A stretch of 64,000 nt of DNA from Paenibacillus whitsoniae (GTDB lineage Bacteria; Bacillota; Bacilli; Paenibacillales; NBRC-103111): positions 1 to 64,000 of the forward strand of contig NZ_RXHU01000049.1 of the NCBI RefSeq assembly GCF_003955665.1, read 5' to 3'. Under the pieces are notes generated by a model, which searched no databases, was not told the origin of the DNA, and saw only the letters and a list, made by a program, of their open reading frames with translations. Shown here piece by piece: positions 54,018 to 63,343 of the stretch (position 1 is the first letter of the stretch; every line of letters starts with the position of its first letter). A program made the position numbers and the translations under genes.

Positions 54018-54881
54018 TTATTCAGCTAATGACTGTTCTACAACCTGTCTCATCGCTTCAACCGGTGCCGGCTTGCCCGTCCAGTATTCAAAGGCGTATG
54101 CGCCTTGATAAATAAACATCCCGAGCCCGCCGTGTATGCGCGCGCCAATCGCCTCCGCTTCCCGTAGGAAACGCGTGATGCGCGGATTGTAAATCAGATC
54201 GCTCACGAGATGCTGCGGACGCAGCAAGGCGACAGGCATTGGCACGTCCTCCACATGCGGATGCATCCCCGCGGAGGTCGTGTTCAGCACGAACGCCACC
54301 TCGTCCACAACGCCCTCCAGCTCATCCATCCCGACCGCAATCGTGGTCGTGAATGCGCTGATGGTGGCCGCCAGCTCGACAGCCCGCTCCTTCGTGCGGT
54401 TCGCGATATAAATCGTGCCTGCGCCTTCCTTCGCCAGCGCATAAGCCACGCCGCGCGCCGCGCCGCCGGCGCCGAGCACAAGCACCTTTTGCCCCCGGAG
54501 GTCGATACCGGTCTCTTCTTTCAACGAGCGCACATATCCGATGCCATCGGTATTGTAGCCGATCAGGCGGCCGTTCTCGTTCACGACCGTGTTAACCGCA
54601 CCGACGATGCGCGCACCTTCGTCAATCTCGTCCATATAGTTCATGACGTCGACTTTATGCGGAATGGTCACATTGACACCGCGGAAGCCGAGCGCACGGA
54701 GGCCGCGAATCGCTTCGCCAAGCTCCTCCGGCTTCACGTGAAAAGCCGCGTACGCACTGTTCATTTCCGCTTCTTCAAACGCGCGGTTCAGCATAATCGG
54801 CGAACGGGAATGCCGAATGGGATCCCCGAAGACGCCATATAAAATCGTATGACTGTCGATCGTCCGGTTCTTCTTCTCCAT
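54018..54881 (-). CDS. aroE: Shikimate dehydrogenase
   Basis: NADPH-dependent reduction of 3-dehydroshikimate. 287 residues: GDPIRHSRSPIMLN, NVTIPHK (catalytic Lys), NTDGIGY, dinucleotide site VLGAGGAARGVAYAL, NRTKERA, and a C-terminal GGLGMFIYQGAYAFE. It is embedded in the ribosome-assembly operon, as in other Bacillales. Confidence 0.97.
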   Translation of the reverse strand: MEKKNRTIDSHTILYGVFGDPIRHSRSPIMLNRAFEEAEMNSAYAAFHVKPEELGEAIRGLRALGFRGVNVTIPHKVDVMNYMDEIDEGARIVGAVNTVVNENGRLIGYNTDGIGYVRSLKEETGIDLRGQKVLVLGAGGAARGVAYALAKEGAGTIYIANRTKERAVELAATISAFTTTIAVGMDELEGVVDEVAFVLNTTSAGMHPHVEDVPMPVALLRPQHLVSDLIYNPRITRFLREAEAIGARIHGGLGMFIYQGAYAFEYWTGKPAPVEAMRQVVEQSLAE

Positions 54882-54905
54882 GTTGCTGCGTTTCCCCCTG
54901 TCTCG

Positions 54906-56021
54906 CTAAATCAAAGCTTCACGCAAAATCACTTTAACGCCTTTCGGCGCATGGACAGCAAGCTGAGCCCCCGCCATGCTGTTGAGCTTGATCCAGCCGA
55001 GCCCGGAAATCAGCACGTCGAACGCCTTGCCTTTCGGCACGTTAAGCGGCGTCTTCACAAGCGCCGGCAGTTCATCAAGATCCGCTTTCCCCGGCGGCTT
55101 CAGCAACTCGCCTTTATGCTCCGCGTACAGCTCGTCCGCCTTGTCCAGCTTCGTGCGGTGAATCTGAATCGCATTCGACGTATAGCACGTAAATGACTGA
55201 TGCTCGCCGCGCACAAAATCAAAACGCGCCAGCGCGCCGAAAAACAGCGTCTGCGCCTCGTTCAGCTGGAACACCATCGGCTTAAGCGGCTTGTCCGGCA
55301 TAAGCGGACCGAGATCCCGCTTTTTCACGACTTCCGTCAGTCTGTGCGTATACACAATGCCCGGTGTATCGATAATGTAGTGGCCGTCGTCCAGCGGAAT
55401 TTTGACCAGATCCAGCGTCGTGCCCGGATACTGGGACGTCGTAAGCTCCGCTTCCAAGTCGCTGTAGTCGCGAATCAGGCGATTGATCAATGTCGATTTG
55501 CCCACATTCGTAGCACCGACCACATAGACGTCCATGTTGCCGCGGTGTTCGGCAACCGACGAAATGACCCGGTCGAAGCCGATATTCTTTTTCGCGCTGC
55601 ATAAAACGATGTCAACGACCCGCAAATTCGCTTCTTTGACTCTACGCTGTACCCAATTAATAATTTTGTTCGCATTCGTCACCTTCGGCAGCAGGTCGAT
55701 CTTGTTGACGACGAGCAGCACAGGATTCGAGCCGACAAAGCGGGCAAGGGACGAAATCATACTGCCTTCAAAATCGAATATATCGACAATTTTGACTACG
55801 AGCGCCTTCGTTTGCCCGATATGCCCCAAAAGCTTCAGAAAATCATCCTGCTGCAGCGTGATGCTCGACGATTCGTTATAATGTTTAATCCGATAGCAGC
55901 GCTGGCAAATCAACGGCTCTTTCTGCAAGGCCGCCTCCGGGATAAATCCCAACTTGGCTTTATCCTCCGTCTGCAGTCCAACGCCGCAGCCCGCACAATG
56001 GAAGTCTACTCTTTCTGTCAT
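54906..56021 (-). CDS. yqeH: Ribosome biogenesis GTPase YqeH
   Basis: Circularly permuted GTPase needed for 30S assembly. ATG 56019-56021 with AGGAGG gives 371 residues. The N-terminal zinc finger has CAGCG and CQRCYRIKH; GTPase motifs appear in permuted order: NKIDLLP (G4), CSAKKN (G5), GATNVGKST (G1), DTPG (G3). A C-terminal RNA-binding domain follows. Confidence 0.97.
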   Translation of the reverse strand: MTERVDFHCAGCGVGLQTEDKAKLGFIPEAALQKEPLICQRCYRIKHYNESSSITLQQDDFLKLLGHIGQTKALVVKIVDIFDFEGSMISSLARFVGSNPVLLVVNKIDLLPKVTNANKIINWVQRRVKEANLRVVDIVLCSAKKNIGFDRVISSVAEHRGNMDVYVVGATNVGKSTLINRLIRDYSDLEAELTTSQYPGTTLDLVKIPLDDGHYIIDTPGIVYTHRLTEVVKKRDLGPLMPDKPLKPMVFQLNEAQTLFFGALARFDFVRGEHQSFTCYTSNAIQIHRTKLDKADELYAEHKGELLKPPGKADLDELPALVKTPLNVPKGKAFDVLISGLGWIKLNSMAGAQLAVHAPKGVKVILREALI

Positions 56022-56029
56022 GAATCCTC

Positions 56030-56524
56030 CTATTTCTTCATCCTGGCAATGGCCCATTTCTCAATCAGGCGGTTCACCCGGGTGAACACGCCTTCGTCCT
56101 GCCGGGAAATCGGCTGTACCAGAATGGTATAAAGCCCCATCCGATTGCCGCCCAATACGTCGGTCAGCATCTGATCGCCGATCACAGCCGTCTGGCGGGC
56201 ATTTGTGCCGAGCAGCCTCATCGCTTTCGTAAACGAAGCGTTCGTCGGCTTCTTCGCCCGATAAATAAACGGCATACCTAGCGGCTCCGCGAAGGTGGAT
56301 ACGCGCAGCTTGTGATTATTGGAGACAATCACAACTTTGAAGCCGATTTTTTGCATACGCGCTAACCACTCGATCAGCTCCGGCGTCGCATGAGGATCGC
56401 GCGCGCCGACGAGCGTATTGTCAAGATCCGTAATGATGCCCCGAATTCCGAAGCTCCATAAATGATCCCCATCGATGTCATAAATCGTCCCCACCGATTG
56501 TCTGGGCACTAGCTTATTCAGCAA
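56030..56524 (-). CDS. yqeG: HAD-superfamily phosphatase YqeG
   Basis: 164 residues from TTG 56522-56524, 6 bases after GGAGGG; family members begin at this MLNKLVP position, so the longer GTG frame is unlikely. HAD motifs: DLDNTLVGARD (nucleophile Asp), VIVSNN, KP in RAKKPTN, and VIGDQMLTDVLGGNR. First gene of the operon; the substrate is not established. Confidence 0.94.
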   Translation of the reverse strand: MLNKLVPRQSVGTIYDIDGDHLWSFGIRGIITDLDNTLVGARDPHATPELIEWLARMQKIGFKVVIVSNNHKLRVSTFAEPLGMPFIYRAKKPTNASFTKAMRLLGTNARQTAVIGDQMLTDVLGGNRMGLYTILVQPISRQDEGVFTRVNRLIEKWAIARMKK

Positions 56525-56562
56525 ACCTTTTCCCTCCACGACTTCCTTGAGATATACGTGAA

Positions 56563-56591
56563 ACTATACCATAGAGACACCATTGTTGCAA
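56563..56591 (-). promoter_or_regulatory. Promoter of the yqeG-yqeM operon
   Basis: On the minus strand TTGCAA (56586-56591) and TATAGT (56563-56568) with a 17-base spacer and an extended TGG ahead of the -10, about 40 bases upstream of yqeG. Confidence 0.75.
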
Positions 56592-56614
56592 AAAGAAAAG
56601 AACATATTTTCCCA

Positions 56615-57391
56615 CTACGCGCGGTTTGGAAGCGGCAGCCATTCCAGGACGTTCTGAATATGCCGATCCCAGAATCCCCATTCATGCTGGCCCGGCTCTT
56701 CCTCGTACTTCGCTTCCAAACCGATCGAGCGCAAATAGTCGCGGAACCGAACATTGTCTTCATATAAAAAGTCTTCCGTGCCGCAAATCTGATAGAGCTG
56801 CGGCGAAGGCTGCGAGGAACGCACCACCTGCTCCGCAAGGTGGAACAAATCACTTGCTGTGCCTCGAACTTCAGCGCCTTCCCCAAAAATCAGCATCGCA
56901 TCCTGCGGAAAAGCTTGCATCCGGTTGGCAATGTCGACCACGCCGGACAAGCTTGCTGCCGCCGCATAGCGATCCGGATGCGTCAGCGCCAGCTTCAAGG
57001 CGCCGTAGCCGCCCATGGACAGACCCGCTACGTAGTTCAGCTCGCGCTCTTCCGCGAGCGGAAAGAACGAGCGTGCAATCGCCGGCAATTCTTCGCTGAT
57101 GAACGTCCAGTATTTCGGCCCATACGCCATATCCGTGTAAAAGCTCCGGTTCACCGCCGGCATGACCACCGCAATGCCGTGCTTGGAGGCGTAACGCTCA
57201 ATCGACGTTCTGCGCATCCAGATGGAGTGGTCGTCGGACAAGCCGTGGAGCAGCAGGAGCGTCGGGTGCTTGGCGCCATGCTTCTGAGCAGCCATTCCGA
57301 TTTGACTCGTGGACGGCTGCGGCAAAATAACGTTCATTGTAGCTGCGACGCCAAGCGCGTCGGAGTGAAAGTGACAATCAAAAAAAGCCAT
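56615..57391 (-). CDS. Alpha/beta hydrolase, tributyrin-esterase (EstA) type
   Basis: 258 residues, cytoplasmic. Family features: N-terminal [14 protein letters not shown], oxyanion [17 protein letters not shown], nucleophile elbow [11 protein letters not shown] (Ser of GxSxG), Asp in [10 protein letters not shown], His in [10 protein letters not shown]. It resembles esterase D / EstA acyl hydrolases that cut short acyl esters. SD GAGGAGATT. It stands between two operons, with no clear promoter or terminator. Confidence 0.9.
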   Translation of the reverse strand: MAFFDCHFHSDALGVAATMNVILPQPSTSQIGMAAQKHGAKHPTLLLLHGLSDDHSIWMRRTSIERYASKHGIAVVMPAVNRSFYTDMAYGPKYWTFISEELPAIARSFFPLAEERELNYVAGLSMGGYGALKLALTHPDRYAAAASLSGVVDIANRMQAFPQDAMLIFGEGAEVRGTASDLFHLAEQVVRSSQPSPQLYQICGTEDFLYEDNVRFRDYLRSIGLEAKYEEEPGQHEWGFWDRHIQNVLEWLPLPNRA

Positions 57392-57451
57392 GACAAATAA
57401 TCTCCTCTCAGTTCGAAACCACCCCCAATAAAGGCGAGTGGCTCATTGTCG

Positions 57452-59689
57452 TTATTTCATTTGTTGTTTCACACGGGTAATCAAATCGCTGGCGGTTTGA
57501 TAATCGATTTCCGTCGCTGCCCGCTGGCTGTACTTCGCCTTCTCGAACAGTTCCAGCAGCAGCTCGAGCTCGTTCTTCAGCCACTTGCTCTGCTGGCTCC
57601 AACGGGTCGTTGCTTCACGCAGCGTTTCATGCTCCAAACGGGTGTAGCCTCTGCGGCGTGAGCTGCGCAGCCAGCGCTCAAACTCTACCACAATTTTCTG
57701 ATTGAAATTGACCGCTTGAATCTTTCTACGACGGGCCCGGTAAGCGCGCCATGCTTCGCTGCGAAGAACCAGGAATGCGCCTGCGCCGACAACGGCAGCG
57801 GCGGCGATGCCGCCAAGCGTCCACCAGAGCCAGTTCAAGCTGCCGTTATCAACGGCTGTCTCCGTAAGATCCGTCGCATCCACATCCGTTGTGAGATCTT
57901 CCACAATCGGCGCTGCCTCCGGAAAAGCATTCGGCAACACAAATCCGGATGTCGGCTCAAAGGAAATCCAGCCGTACCCTTCAAAGTAAACCTCGACCCA
58001 CGAGTGGGCGTCGGAGTTGCGCACCGTATACGTGGCTGCGCCGTTCAGATCGACGGTCGCCCCGAGCTGACTCAGGATGCCTTGTTCTTGCATTTCGTCA
58101 ACAGCGGACGATGTCCCCGACGAGTAGCCTTTCACCCAGCGCGTCGGCAGCCCGATCGAGCGGGTCAGTACAGCCATAGCGGTCGAGTAATAATCGCAGT
58201 ATCCCTGTTTGATTTCGAACAGGAAGCGGTCGACGAAATCTTTGCTTTTCGCTTTCGACTCATCAGGGGTGTTCGTGTAAGGGTAGTGCGTCGATAAATA
58301 CGCCTCTATCGCTTTCGCTTTATCGTAGCCGTTCGTCGCGTTTTTCGTGATGTCGACCGCAAGCTGCTTGACGCGCTCTGGCAGATCGGCAGGCACCTGC
58401 AAATATTCCGCCCATTCCGGCTGACCGGTATAATCCTCCTGTACCGCTCTCAGCCCGTCTTCTACAATAATAGGCTCCTGAACAAGCAGCTTGTAATTTT
58501 GCGGGTAGCCCCCTCGCCCCATAAAACGAAGCTCGCTTTGACGCGGTGACCACAGCACGCGCTGAAACGGGTTCTCGCCGCTATTGATATCTTCTACTTT
58601 CTGTATCGCAAAGCCGCCGAATAAAACGGGAAAAGCTTCCTGGCGTTCCATTACGATGCTTTGCGTCACTTCTTTGGTTTTCAGCAACGACGTATTGAAT
58701 CTTTCGTCGGGCTGCAGTGCGTTCACATTCACCCGAAAGATCGGGAGTTTCCGCTCCGCCGGGCTAAGCTCCCAGCCTTTGCCATTATACAACGAACGGG
58801 TTTCTCCGCGGAAGTACGTTCTTTTGCTTGATTCCACCGTCATCACCGGTGTGTAATCGTAGCGGAAGCCGCCGCCCAGATGGCTGTCGTCCCGGCTGTA
58901 GCCGGAAGACGCGTCGGCCGTAGAGCCCGTCGGCGTCGTGGAGATGCCTTTGCCCAGCTGCGGCACCGTCTCGCCGTTGCTGACCTTCCAGGCCGTATAC
59001 GGATCGGTCAGAATCGGATTGATCGTTGGGGCAAAATACCCTACGATTCCGACGACGCAGATCAGCAGCACAATCGGCACGAGAAACGAGGACGGATAGT
59101 CCGAAATCGTCTCCCAGATGCTGGGCGCCCGCATTTTAAGATGCGTAAAATGCTTGATAATGAGCAGCATGAAGCCGCACAACAGCACGACGGCGACCTG
59201 CGGCCACAAGAAGATCGTCGAGAACGAATCGCGAATCGCGAAAAATAATACCGATACAAAGATGAGGACGACGATGCGGTACCGCGATTGCACGGACCAG
59301 ATCGTGAATAAATAAATGAGCCAAGTGGACAAGCTGAACCAAATGTAAGGCTCCAATTGACCGGCATTCAGGCCGATGAACCGCAGCACATTTTTCCACG
59401 TTGTCAGCTTCATCGGTTCGAAATGATACCCCATTCCGATCCCATGCAGCAGGATGATCGATACGAACTGGATCAAGATGCGCCACGACTCGCGAAGCTT
59501 GGGAATAAAATACGATGCCGCCGTCAACGCCAGCGTCGTCGTCACGTACGTGACGGTTTGCGGCAGCCACACGCCGTCTTCTTTCATAATCCAGATGACA
59601 AACTGATAAAGATAGATCGCCACGAGCAAAGCGGACATCCGCTTTGCCCAATCGTAGAACACCCACCGGCTCCACCATACGTTAGGCAT
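57452..59689 (-). CDS. Transmembrane transglutaminase-domain protein (TgpA-like)
   Basis: 745 residues. About six N-terminal membrane segments (residues 15-230, DUF3488 type), then an extracellular region with a transglutaminase-like domain: QGYCDYYSTAMAVLTRSIG (catalytic Cys), DAHSWVEVYFEGYGW (His), FEPTSG (Glu where many have Asp). One more membrane segment (WLWWTLGGIAAAAVVGAGAF) is followed by a cytoplasmic DUF4129-like tail with YTRLEHETLREATTRW. It overlaps the DUF58 gene by 8 bases. The MoxR/DUF58/TgpA trio is conserved; the function is probably extracellular protein cross-linking or proteolysis, unproven. Confidence 0.9.
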   Translation of the reverse strand: MPNVWWSRWVFYDWAKRMSALLVAIYLYQFVIWIMKEDGVWLPQTVTYVTTTLALTAASYFIPKLRESWRILIQFVSIILLHGIGMGYHFEPMKLTTWKNVLRFIGLNAGQLEPYIWFSLSTWLIYLFTIWSVQSRYRIVVLIFVSVLFFAIRDSFSTIFLWPQVAVVLLCGFMLLIIKHFTHLKMRAPSIWETISDYPSSFLVPIVLLICVVGIVGYFAPTINPILTDPYTAWKVSNGETVPQLGKGISTTPTGSTADASSGYSRDDSHLGGGFRYDYTPVMTVESSKRTYFRGETRSLYNGKGWELSPAERKLPIFRVNVNALQPDERFNTSLLKTKEVTQSIVMERQEAFPVLFGGFAIQKVEDINSGENPFQRVLWSPRQSELRFMGRGGYPQNYKLLVQEPIIVEDGLRAVQEDYTGQPEWAEYLQVPADLPERVKQLAVDITKNATNGYDKAKAIEAYLSTHYPYTNTPDESKAKSKDFVDRFLFEIKQGYCDYYSTAMAVLTRSIGLPTRWVKGYSSGTSSAVDEMQEQGILSQLGATVDLNGAATYTVRNSDAHSWVEVYFEGYGWISFEPTSGFVLPNAFPEAAPIVEDLTTDVDATDLTETAVDNGSLNWLWWTLGGIAAAAVVGAGAFLVLRSEAWRAYRARRRKIQAVNFNQKIVVEFERWLRSSRRRGYTRLEHETLREATTRWSQQSKWLKNELELLLELFEKAKYSQRAATEIDYQTASDLITRVKQQMK

Positions 59690-60968
59690 ATCGCTTCACC
59701 CCTCCCAATTGCTCGGGGAGATCAGCAAGTTGATTGACCTCGTAAGCCATATAACCGAGTGCGCGAACGGCTTTGACCCAATCCTCATGCGCGGGGACAG
59801 TCGGTCCGGTCGGCGGTTTAAGCGGCTGTGTCCCGCCACCCCCGACCCAGATATGGCAAGGATTCACACCCATAATTTCGAGCTGTTTCAAAATTTGCAG
59901 CATCGGCCCCCCTTTGACGGGAGAAATGAGGACGAAGAAACAGCCTTGCGGCCATTCGCGCGAACGCTCCTTTATCATCTGCGACAAGGATTGGAAGCCG
60001 TCAGCCTCCACGCCGACCAAGTGATTCACAATTTCCGTATGCTGGTGCTGACTCATTTTTGGCTCATAGTACGTGAACGTTTTACCCGGTGAAAGCAGCC
60101 CGAGCGCCAGCTCGCGCCCTGTGCCGAAGCGGAAAATCGAAGCCGCGATCGACACCGCCAGCTCGAACTGCATCGCGTCCCGATAGGAGCGCGCGGTCCG
60201 GTCAAGCACGACAATCGTCTTGGGAAGCGATTCCCGCTCGAATTCCTTGGACTTCCAGGTACCGGTCTTTGCCGTAGCATTCCAGTGAATCCGGGACAGC
60301 CGGTCGCCGTAAATATATTCCCGAACGCCGTTAATTTGCGTTGTTTCCCGATGCGACCGCGTCGATGTGGAATGATGCTGCATCCCTTTCAGCATGTGAT
60401 GGAACTGCGCCCATTCCCGAATCGCCACCGTTTGCGGATAAACCGTAATCGGTTCCTGCAGCTCCAGACGCCCTTTATGCTGGAAGAAACCGAAAATATC
60501 CTCCGTCAAGCAATCCGTCGCATCGAACCGGTAGTAGCCTCTCCGCAGCGGAGGGGTTACGTAATGGAACTCCCCCCGGCGCTTCCAGTCCGGCACAATC
60601 GAGCCTTCAAACACCGATTCGTCGCCGTTTGCACGAATCAAACGATCCTTGAGCAGCACATATGGAATGGGCCAGACGCCCGGAATTTGCACGGAGATGC
60701 GGATATCGAGCATGCTGCCCGCTTCCACCTTGGCTTCGGCGCCCTGCACCGTCAGCTTGCGCGTCCCTTGCGAGCGCCGAATGCCGCTCCAATAGCCGGA
60801 GAGCAGGTAGACCGATAGCAGAAGCATAATAATAAAGAGCATGGAAGCGAGCTTGCCGCCTTGAAACAGCAGGAAGAACAAGGTAATGGTAACCAACGTG
60901 ATCAGAAACCACAAAGCCGCCGGCAGCCGGGGACGCTCCCCGAATCGCAATAGAACGGGTCGCTTCAT
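59682..60968 (-). CDS. DUF58 domain-containing membrane protein
   Basis: 428 residues. Two N-terminal membrane segments (about residues 18-58), then a vWA-like region. The DUF58 signature is clear: FEGSIVPDWKRRGEFHY, VREYIYGDRLSRIHWNATAKTG, VVLDRTARS. It is the usual partner of a MoxR AAA ATPase, whose gene ends 4 bases upstream. Confidence 0.92.
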   Translation of the reverse strand: MKRPVLLRFGERPRLPAALWFLITLVTITLFFLLFQGGKLASMLFIIMLLLSVYLLSGYWSGIRRSQGTRKLTVQGAEAKVEAGSMLDIRISVQIPGVWPIPYVLLKDRLIRANGDESVFEGSIVPDWKRRGEFHYVTPPLRRGYYRFDATDCLTEDIFGFFQHKGRLELQEPITVYPQTVAIREWAQFHHMLKGMQHHSTSTRSHRETTQINGVREYIYGDRLSRIHWNATAKTGTWKSKEFERESLPKTIVVLDRTARSYRDAMQFELAVSIAASIFRFGTGRELALGLLSPGKTFTYYEPKMSQHQHTEIVNHLVGVEADGFQSLSQMIKERSREWPQGCFFVLISPVKGGPMLQILKQLEIMGVNPCHIWVGGGGTQPLKPPTGPTVPAHEDWVKAVRALGYMAYEVNQLADLPEQLGGVKRYA

Positions 60969-60972
60969 AGGC

Positions 60973-61932
60973 TCACTTCTCCATTCTTACCGGAACGCGG
61001 ACTTGCTCAAAAATTTTGGCCAGCACCGAGGGGACGGTCGCCCCGTCCATCCGAGCTTCCGGATGGAGAATAATCCGGTGACTGAGCACAAACGGCGCCA
61101 AATATTTAATATCGTCCGGAATGACATAGTCTCTGCCGTGCAAGTAGGCGAACGCCTTGGAAGCCATCACGAGGGAAAGCGTCGCCCGCGGGCTTGCGCC
61201 GAGCAGCACAGAGGCGTGCTCCCGCGTTTTGCGCGTTAGCGTCACCAAATAATCGGCTACGGCATCGTCCATATGCACATGACGGACTTGATCTTGAATG
61301 TAGAGCATGCGCTCGCTATCGAGAATCGGCTGCAGCGCCTCCATCGGATGGGCGCTCCTTTGGGATGCGATCATCGCCTTTTCCGCCGCTTCGCTAGGAT
61401 AGCCCAGACTGAGCTTGATCATAAAACGGTCCAACTGCGCTTCCGGCAGCGTGTACGTGCCTTCAAAGTCGATCGGGTTCTGCGTCGCGAGCATGATGAA
61501 TGGCGCGGGAAGCTCGAATACGTCGCCGTCCACCGTGACGTGATGCTCCTCCATCGCTTCAAGCAGCGCGGATTGCGTTTTGGTCGTAGCACGGTTGATT
61601 TCGTCTACGAGCAGGATATTCGTCATGATCGGGCCCGGACGGAACAAGAACTTCTCTTCTTTGGGATGATAGATGGAAACACCGGTAATATCGGAAGGCA
61701 GTAAATCCGGGTTACACTGAATGCGCCGGAAAATGCCGTTCATCGAACGAGCGAGTGATTTTATCAGAACGGTCTTGCCAGTGCCGGGAACGTCCTCGAG
61801 CAGCACGTGGCCGCCAGCCAGCATCGCGGTGAGCAGCAGCTCAATCTCTGCGCTTTTGCCTAAAATGCACGATTCCAAATTGGCTTTAAGGCGGGCTATT
61901 TCTTCTACATGATGATGAGTGGCAGTTTCCAT
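60973..61932 (-). CDS. MoxR-family AAA+ ATPase
   Basis: Chaperone-like ATPase, 319 residues from ATG 61930-61932 (AAGGAGG, spacer 7). Walker A EDVPGTGKTVLIKSLA, NPDLLPSDITG, Walker B ILLVDEINRA, sensor 1 ATQNPID, EGTYTLPEAQLDRFM, sensor 2 GASPRATLSL. First gene of the MoxR-DUF58-TgpA operon; no convincing promoter is seen in the AT-rich gap upstream, although a TATATT occurs about 60 bases before it. Confidence 0.94.
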   Translation of the reverse strand: METATHHHVEEIARLKANLESCILGKSAEIELLLTAMLAGGHVLLEDVPGTGKTVLIKSLARSMNGIFRRIQCNPDLLPSDITGVSIYHPKEEKFLFRPGPIMTNILLVDEINRATTKTQSALLEAMEEHHVTVDGDVFELPAPFIMLATQNPIDFEGTYTLPEAQLDRFMIKLSLGYPSEAAEKAMIASQRSAHPMEALQPILDSERMLYIQDQVRHVHMDDAVADYLVTLTRKTREHASVLLGASPRATLSLVMASKAFAYLHGRDYVIPDDIKYLAPFVLSHRIILHPEARMDGATVPSVLAKIFEQVRVPVRMEK

Positions 61933-62113
61933 CGTGGTTCCTCCTTCGGGATATGCTGCGCTCACTGCAAGAGTAAGCGTTGCCAGAAACGAATATAAAC
62001 GGAAGATCGTAAAAACCGAGGATTTGACAGAAAAATGAGGAAAACAACTACATTTCTAGTGTACAGGAAAGTTTTTCTGACGTATACTTGTAAATCCTCT
62101 AAAGTTCTTTGTA

Positions 62114-62320
62114 TCAAATATACACCATGTGCATTACGGGATTGTTACACGCGCATAAAAAAAAAGCAAGCTTGGCTTGCCCTTCCTTCAATCCATATGC
62201 ATTTTTGGGGATATAATCGGTTGGCAAAGTGGCAGGCGCTACTTTTTGGCCGTCTTTGATCGTGTAGTCATTGCCTTCATATCCTTTTTGACCAGATCCA
62301 ATCGTCCAATAGGCAAACAC
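62114..62320 (-). other. Gap 61933-62327: possible gene remnant ending in a terminator
   Basis: This 395-base gap contains no complete gene. On the minus strand, just after the LysR stop, an open frame reads FAYWTIGSGQKGYEGNDYTI and then TDYIPKNAYGLKEGQ with plausible codon use but no SD, and runs without a stop through GCAAGC / GCTTGC plus T8 (about 62157-62182), which looks like an intrinsic terminator. It may be a decayed gene tail or an accident. I recognise no family. Confidence 0.3.
62157..62182 (-). terminator. Intrinsic terminator downstream of the LysR gene
   Basis: On the minus strand GGCAAGCCAAGCTTGC followed by eight or more T; short 6-base stem. It lies about 150 bases past the LysR stop. 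Confidence 0.6.
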
Positions 62321-62327
62321 TGCAAAT

Positions 62328-63215
62328 TTACTCGCTTAGTTGCTGTTGGAGATATTGATAAAGCCTGCGGCCAGCCATTTGCAACGGGTAAGCAGATGCT
62401 TTGCACAGCAGCCCAGAAGTCATGTGTATAAAGCTCCCCTTCAGAGCCCGTATCGTCGTTCCCGCCGATGCGGGCTCTGCCATAATCTTCGGGACAAGCG
62501 CGATACCTAGCCCGCTCTCCACGTAAAATTTCAAGGCTGTCATGCTCCCGACCTCCATCGTTTCGAACGTTACGTTCCCTGTCTCCTGCATCGCAATTTC
62601 CAGCTTTCTGCGATACGGACACGTTGCTGAGGTGATCAACAGCCGATGCCCCCGCAAGTCATCCACAGTAAGATCCGATTTCAGTGCTAACGGGTCGGAT
62701 ACAGGCATTAGGGCGACGAACTGCTCCTGGAAGAGAGGTTCAAAATAAAGATCGCTTCCCAAATCCGGTGCCGAGCAGAGCGAGAAGTCAAGCTCACCTC
62801 TGAGAATTCGCTCGCTGAGAGCTGGAGTGTTCGCAAATTCTACAGAAATGCGGATATTCGGATAATCAGACATAAATCTTTGCAAAATGACGGGCAACCG
62901 ATAACTGCCTGTCGGCTCCGTGACACCAATACGGACATGCCCCGTTTCTCCCGACTGCAGATTCGACAAAGTGGTTTGCGCCTGCTCCATACTTTTTACA
63001 ATGTGCAGACTGTGATCATGAAATATTCTTCCGGCTTCCGTCAGTTGAAACTCCTTCCCATTTCTGCGATCGATCAACTGAACACCTAATTCCTTTTCAA
63101 GCTTTTGTATTTGCATCGTAACGGTCGATTGCACATAATTCATTTCTTGCGCCGCGCGAATAAAACTACCGTATTTTACAATGCTTTGAAACGTTTTTAA
63201 TGTCTTAATATCCAT
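62328..63215 (-). CDS. LysR-family transcriptional regulator
   Basis: 295 residues from ATG 63213-63215 (AAGGAG 6 bases upstream). N-terminal winged helix: MDIKTLKTFQSIVKYGSFIR, AAQEMNYVQSTVTMQIQKLE, LIDRR, FQLTEAGRIF. C-terminal effector domain from HVRIGVTEPTGSYRLP. The closest visual match is the CysL/YwbI-like group with a Ser/Thr-rich pocket loop, but the ligand is unknown. It is divergent from the SDR gene 128 bases away, the classic layout for a LysR regulator and its target. Confidence 0.93.
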   Translation of the reverse strand: MDIKTLKTFQSIVKYGSFIRAAQEMNYVQSTVTMQIQKLEKELGVQLIDRRNGKEFQLTEAGRIFHDHSLHIVKSMEQAQTTLSNLQSGETGHVRIGVTEPTGSYRLPVILQRFMSDYPNIRISVEFANTPALSERILRGELDFSLCSAPDLGSDLYFEPLFQEQFVALMPVSDPLALKSDLTVDDLRGHRLLITSATCPYRRKLEIAMQETGNVTFETMEVGSMTALKFYVESGLGIALVPKIMAEPASAGTTIRALKGSFIHMTSGLLCKASAYPLQMAGRRLYQYLQQQLSE

Positions 63216-63343
63216 TGTGCACTCCTTCATCAATTCAATAAAATCGAACGAATCATTCATTTAGTTCAATTATACAAATAGCCATAAACGATTTACAATG
63301 AAGAAAACCAGCAAAATCACAATTTAAAAGGAGTGCATCCGTT

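Noticed and set aside
57000-61932. MoxR/DUF58/transglutaminase operon as a novel system
   Set aside because: This trio is widespread and conserved in Bacillales and many other bacteria; nothing in this copy is unusual except the common Glu for Asp in the FEPT motif.
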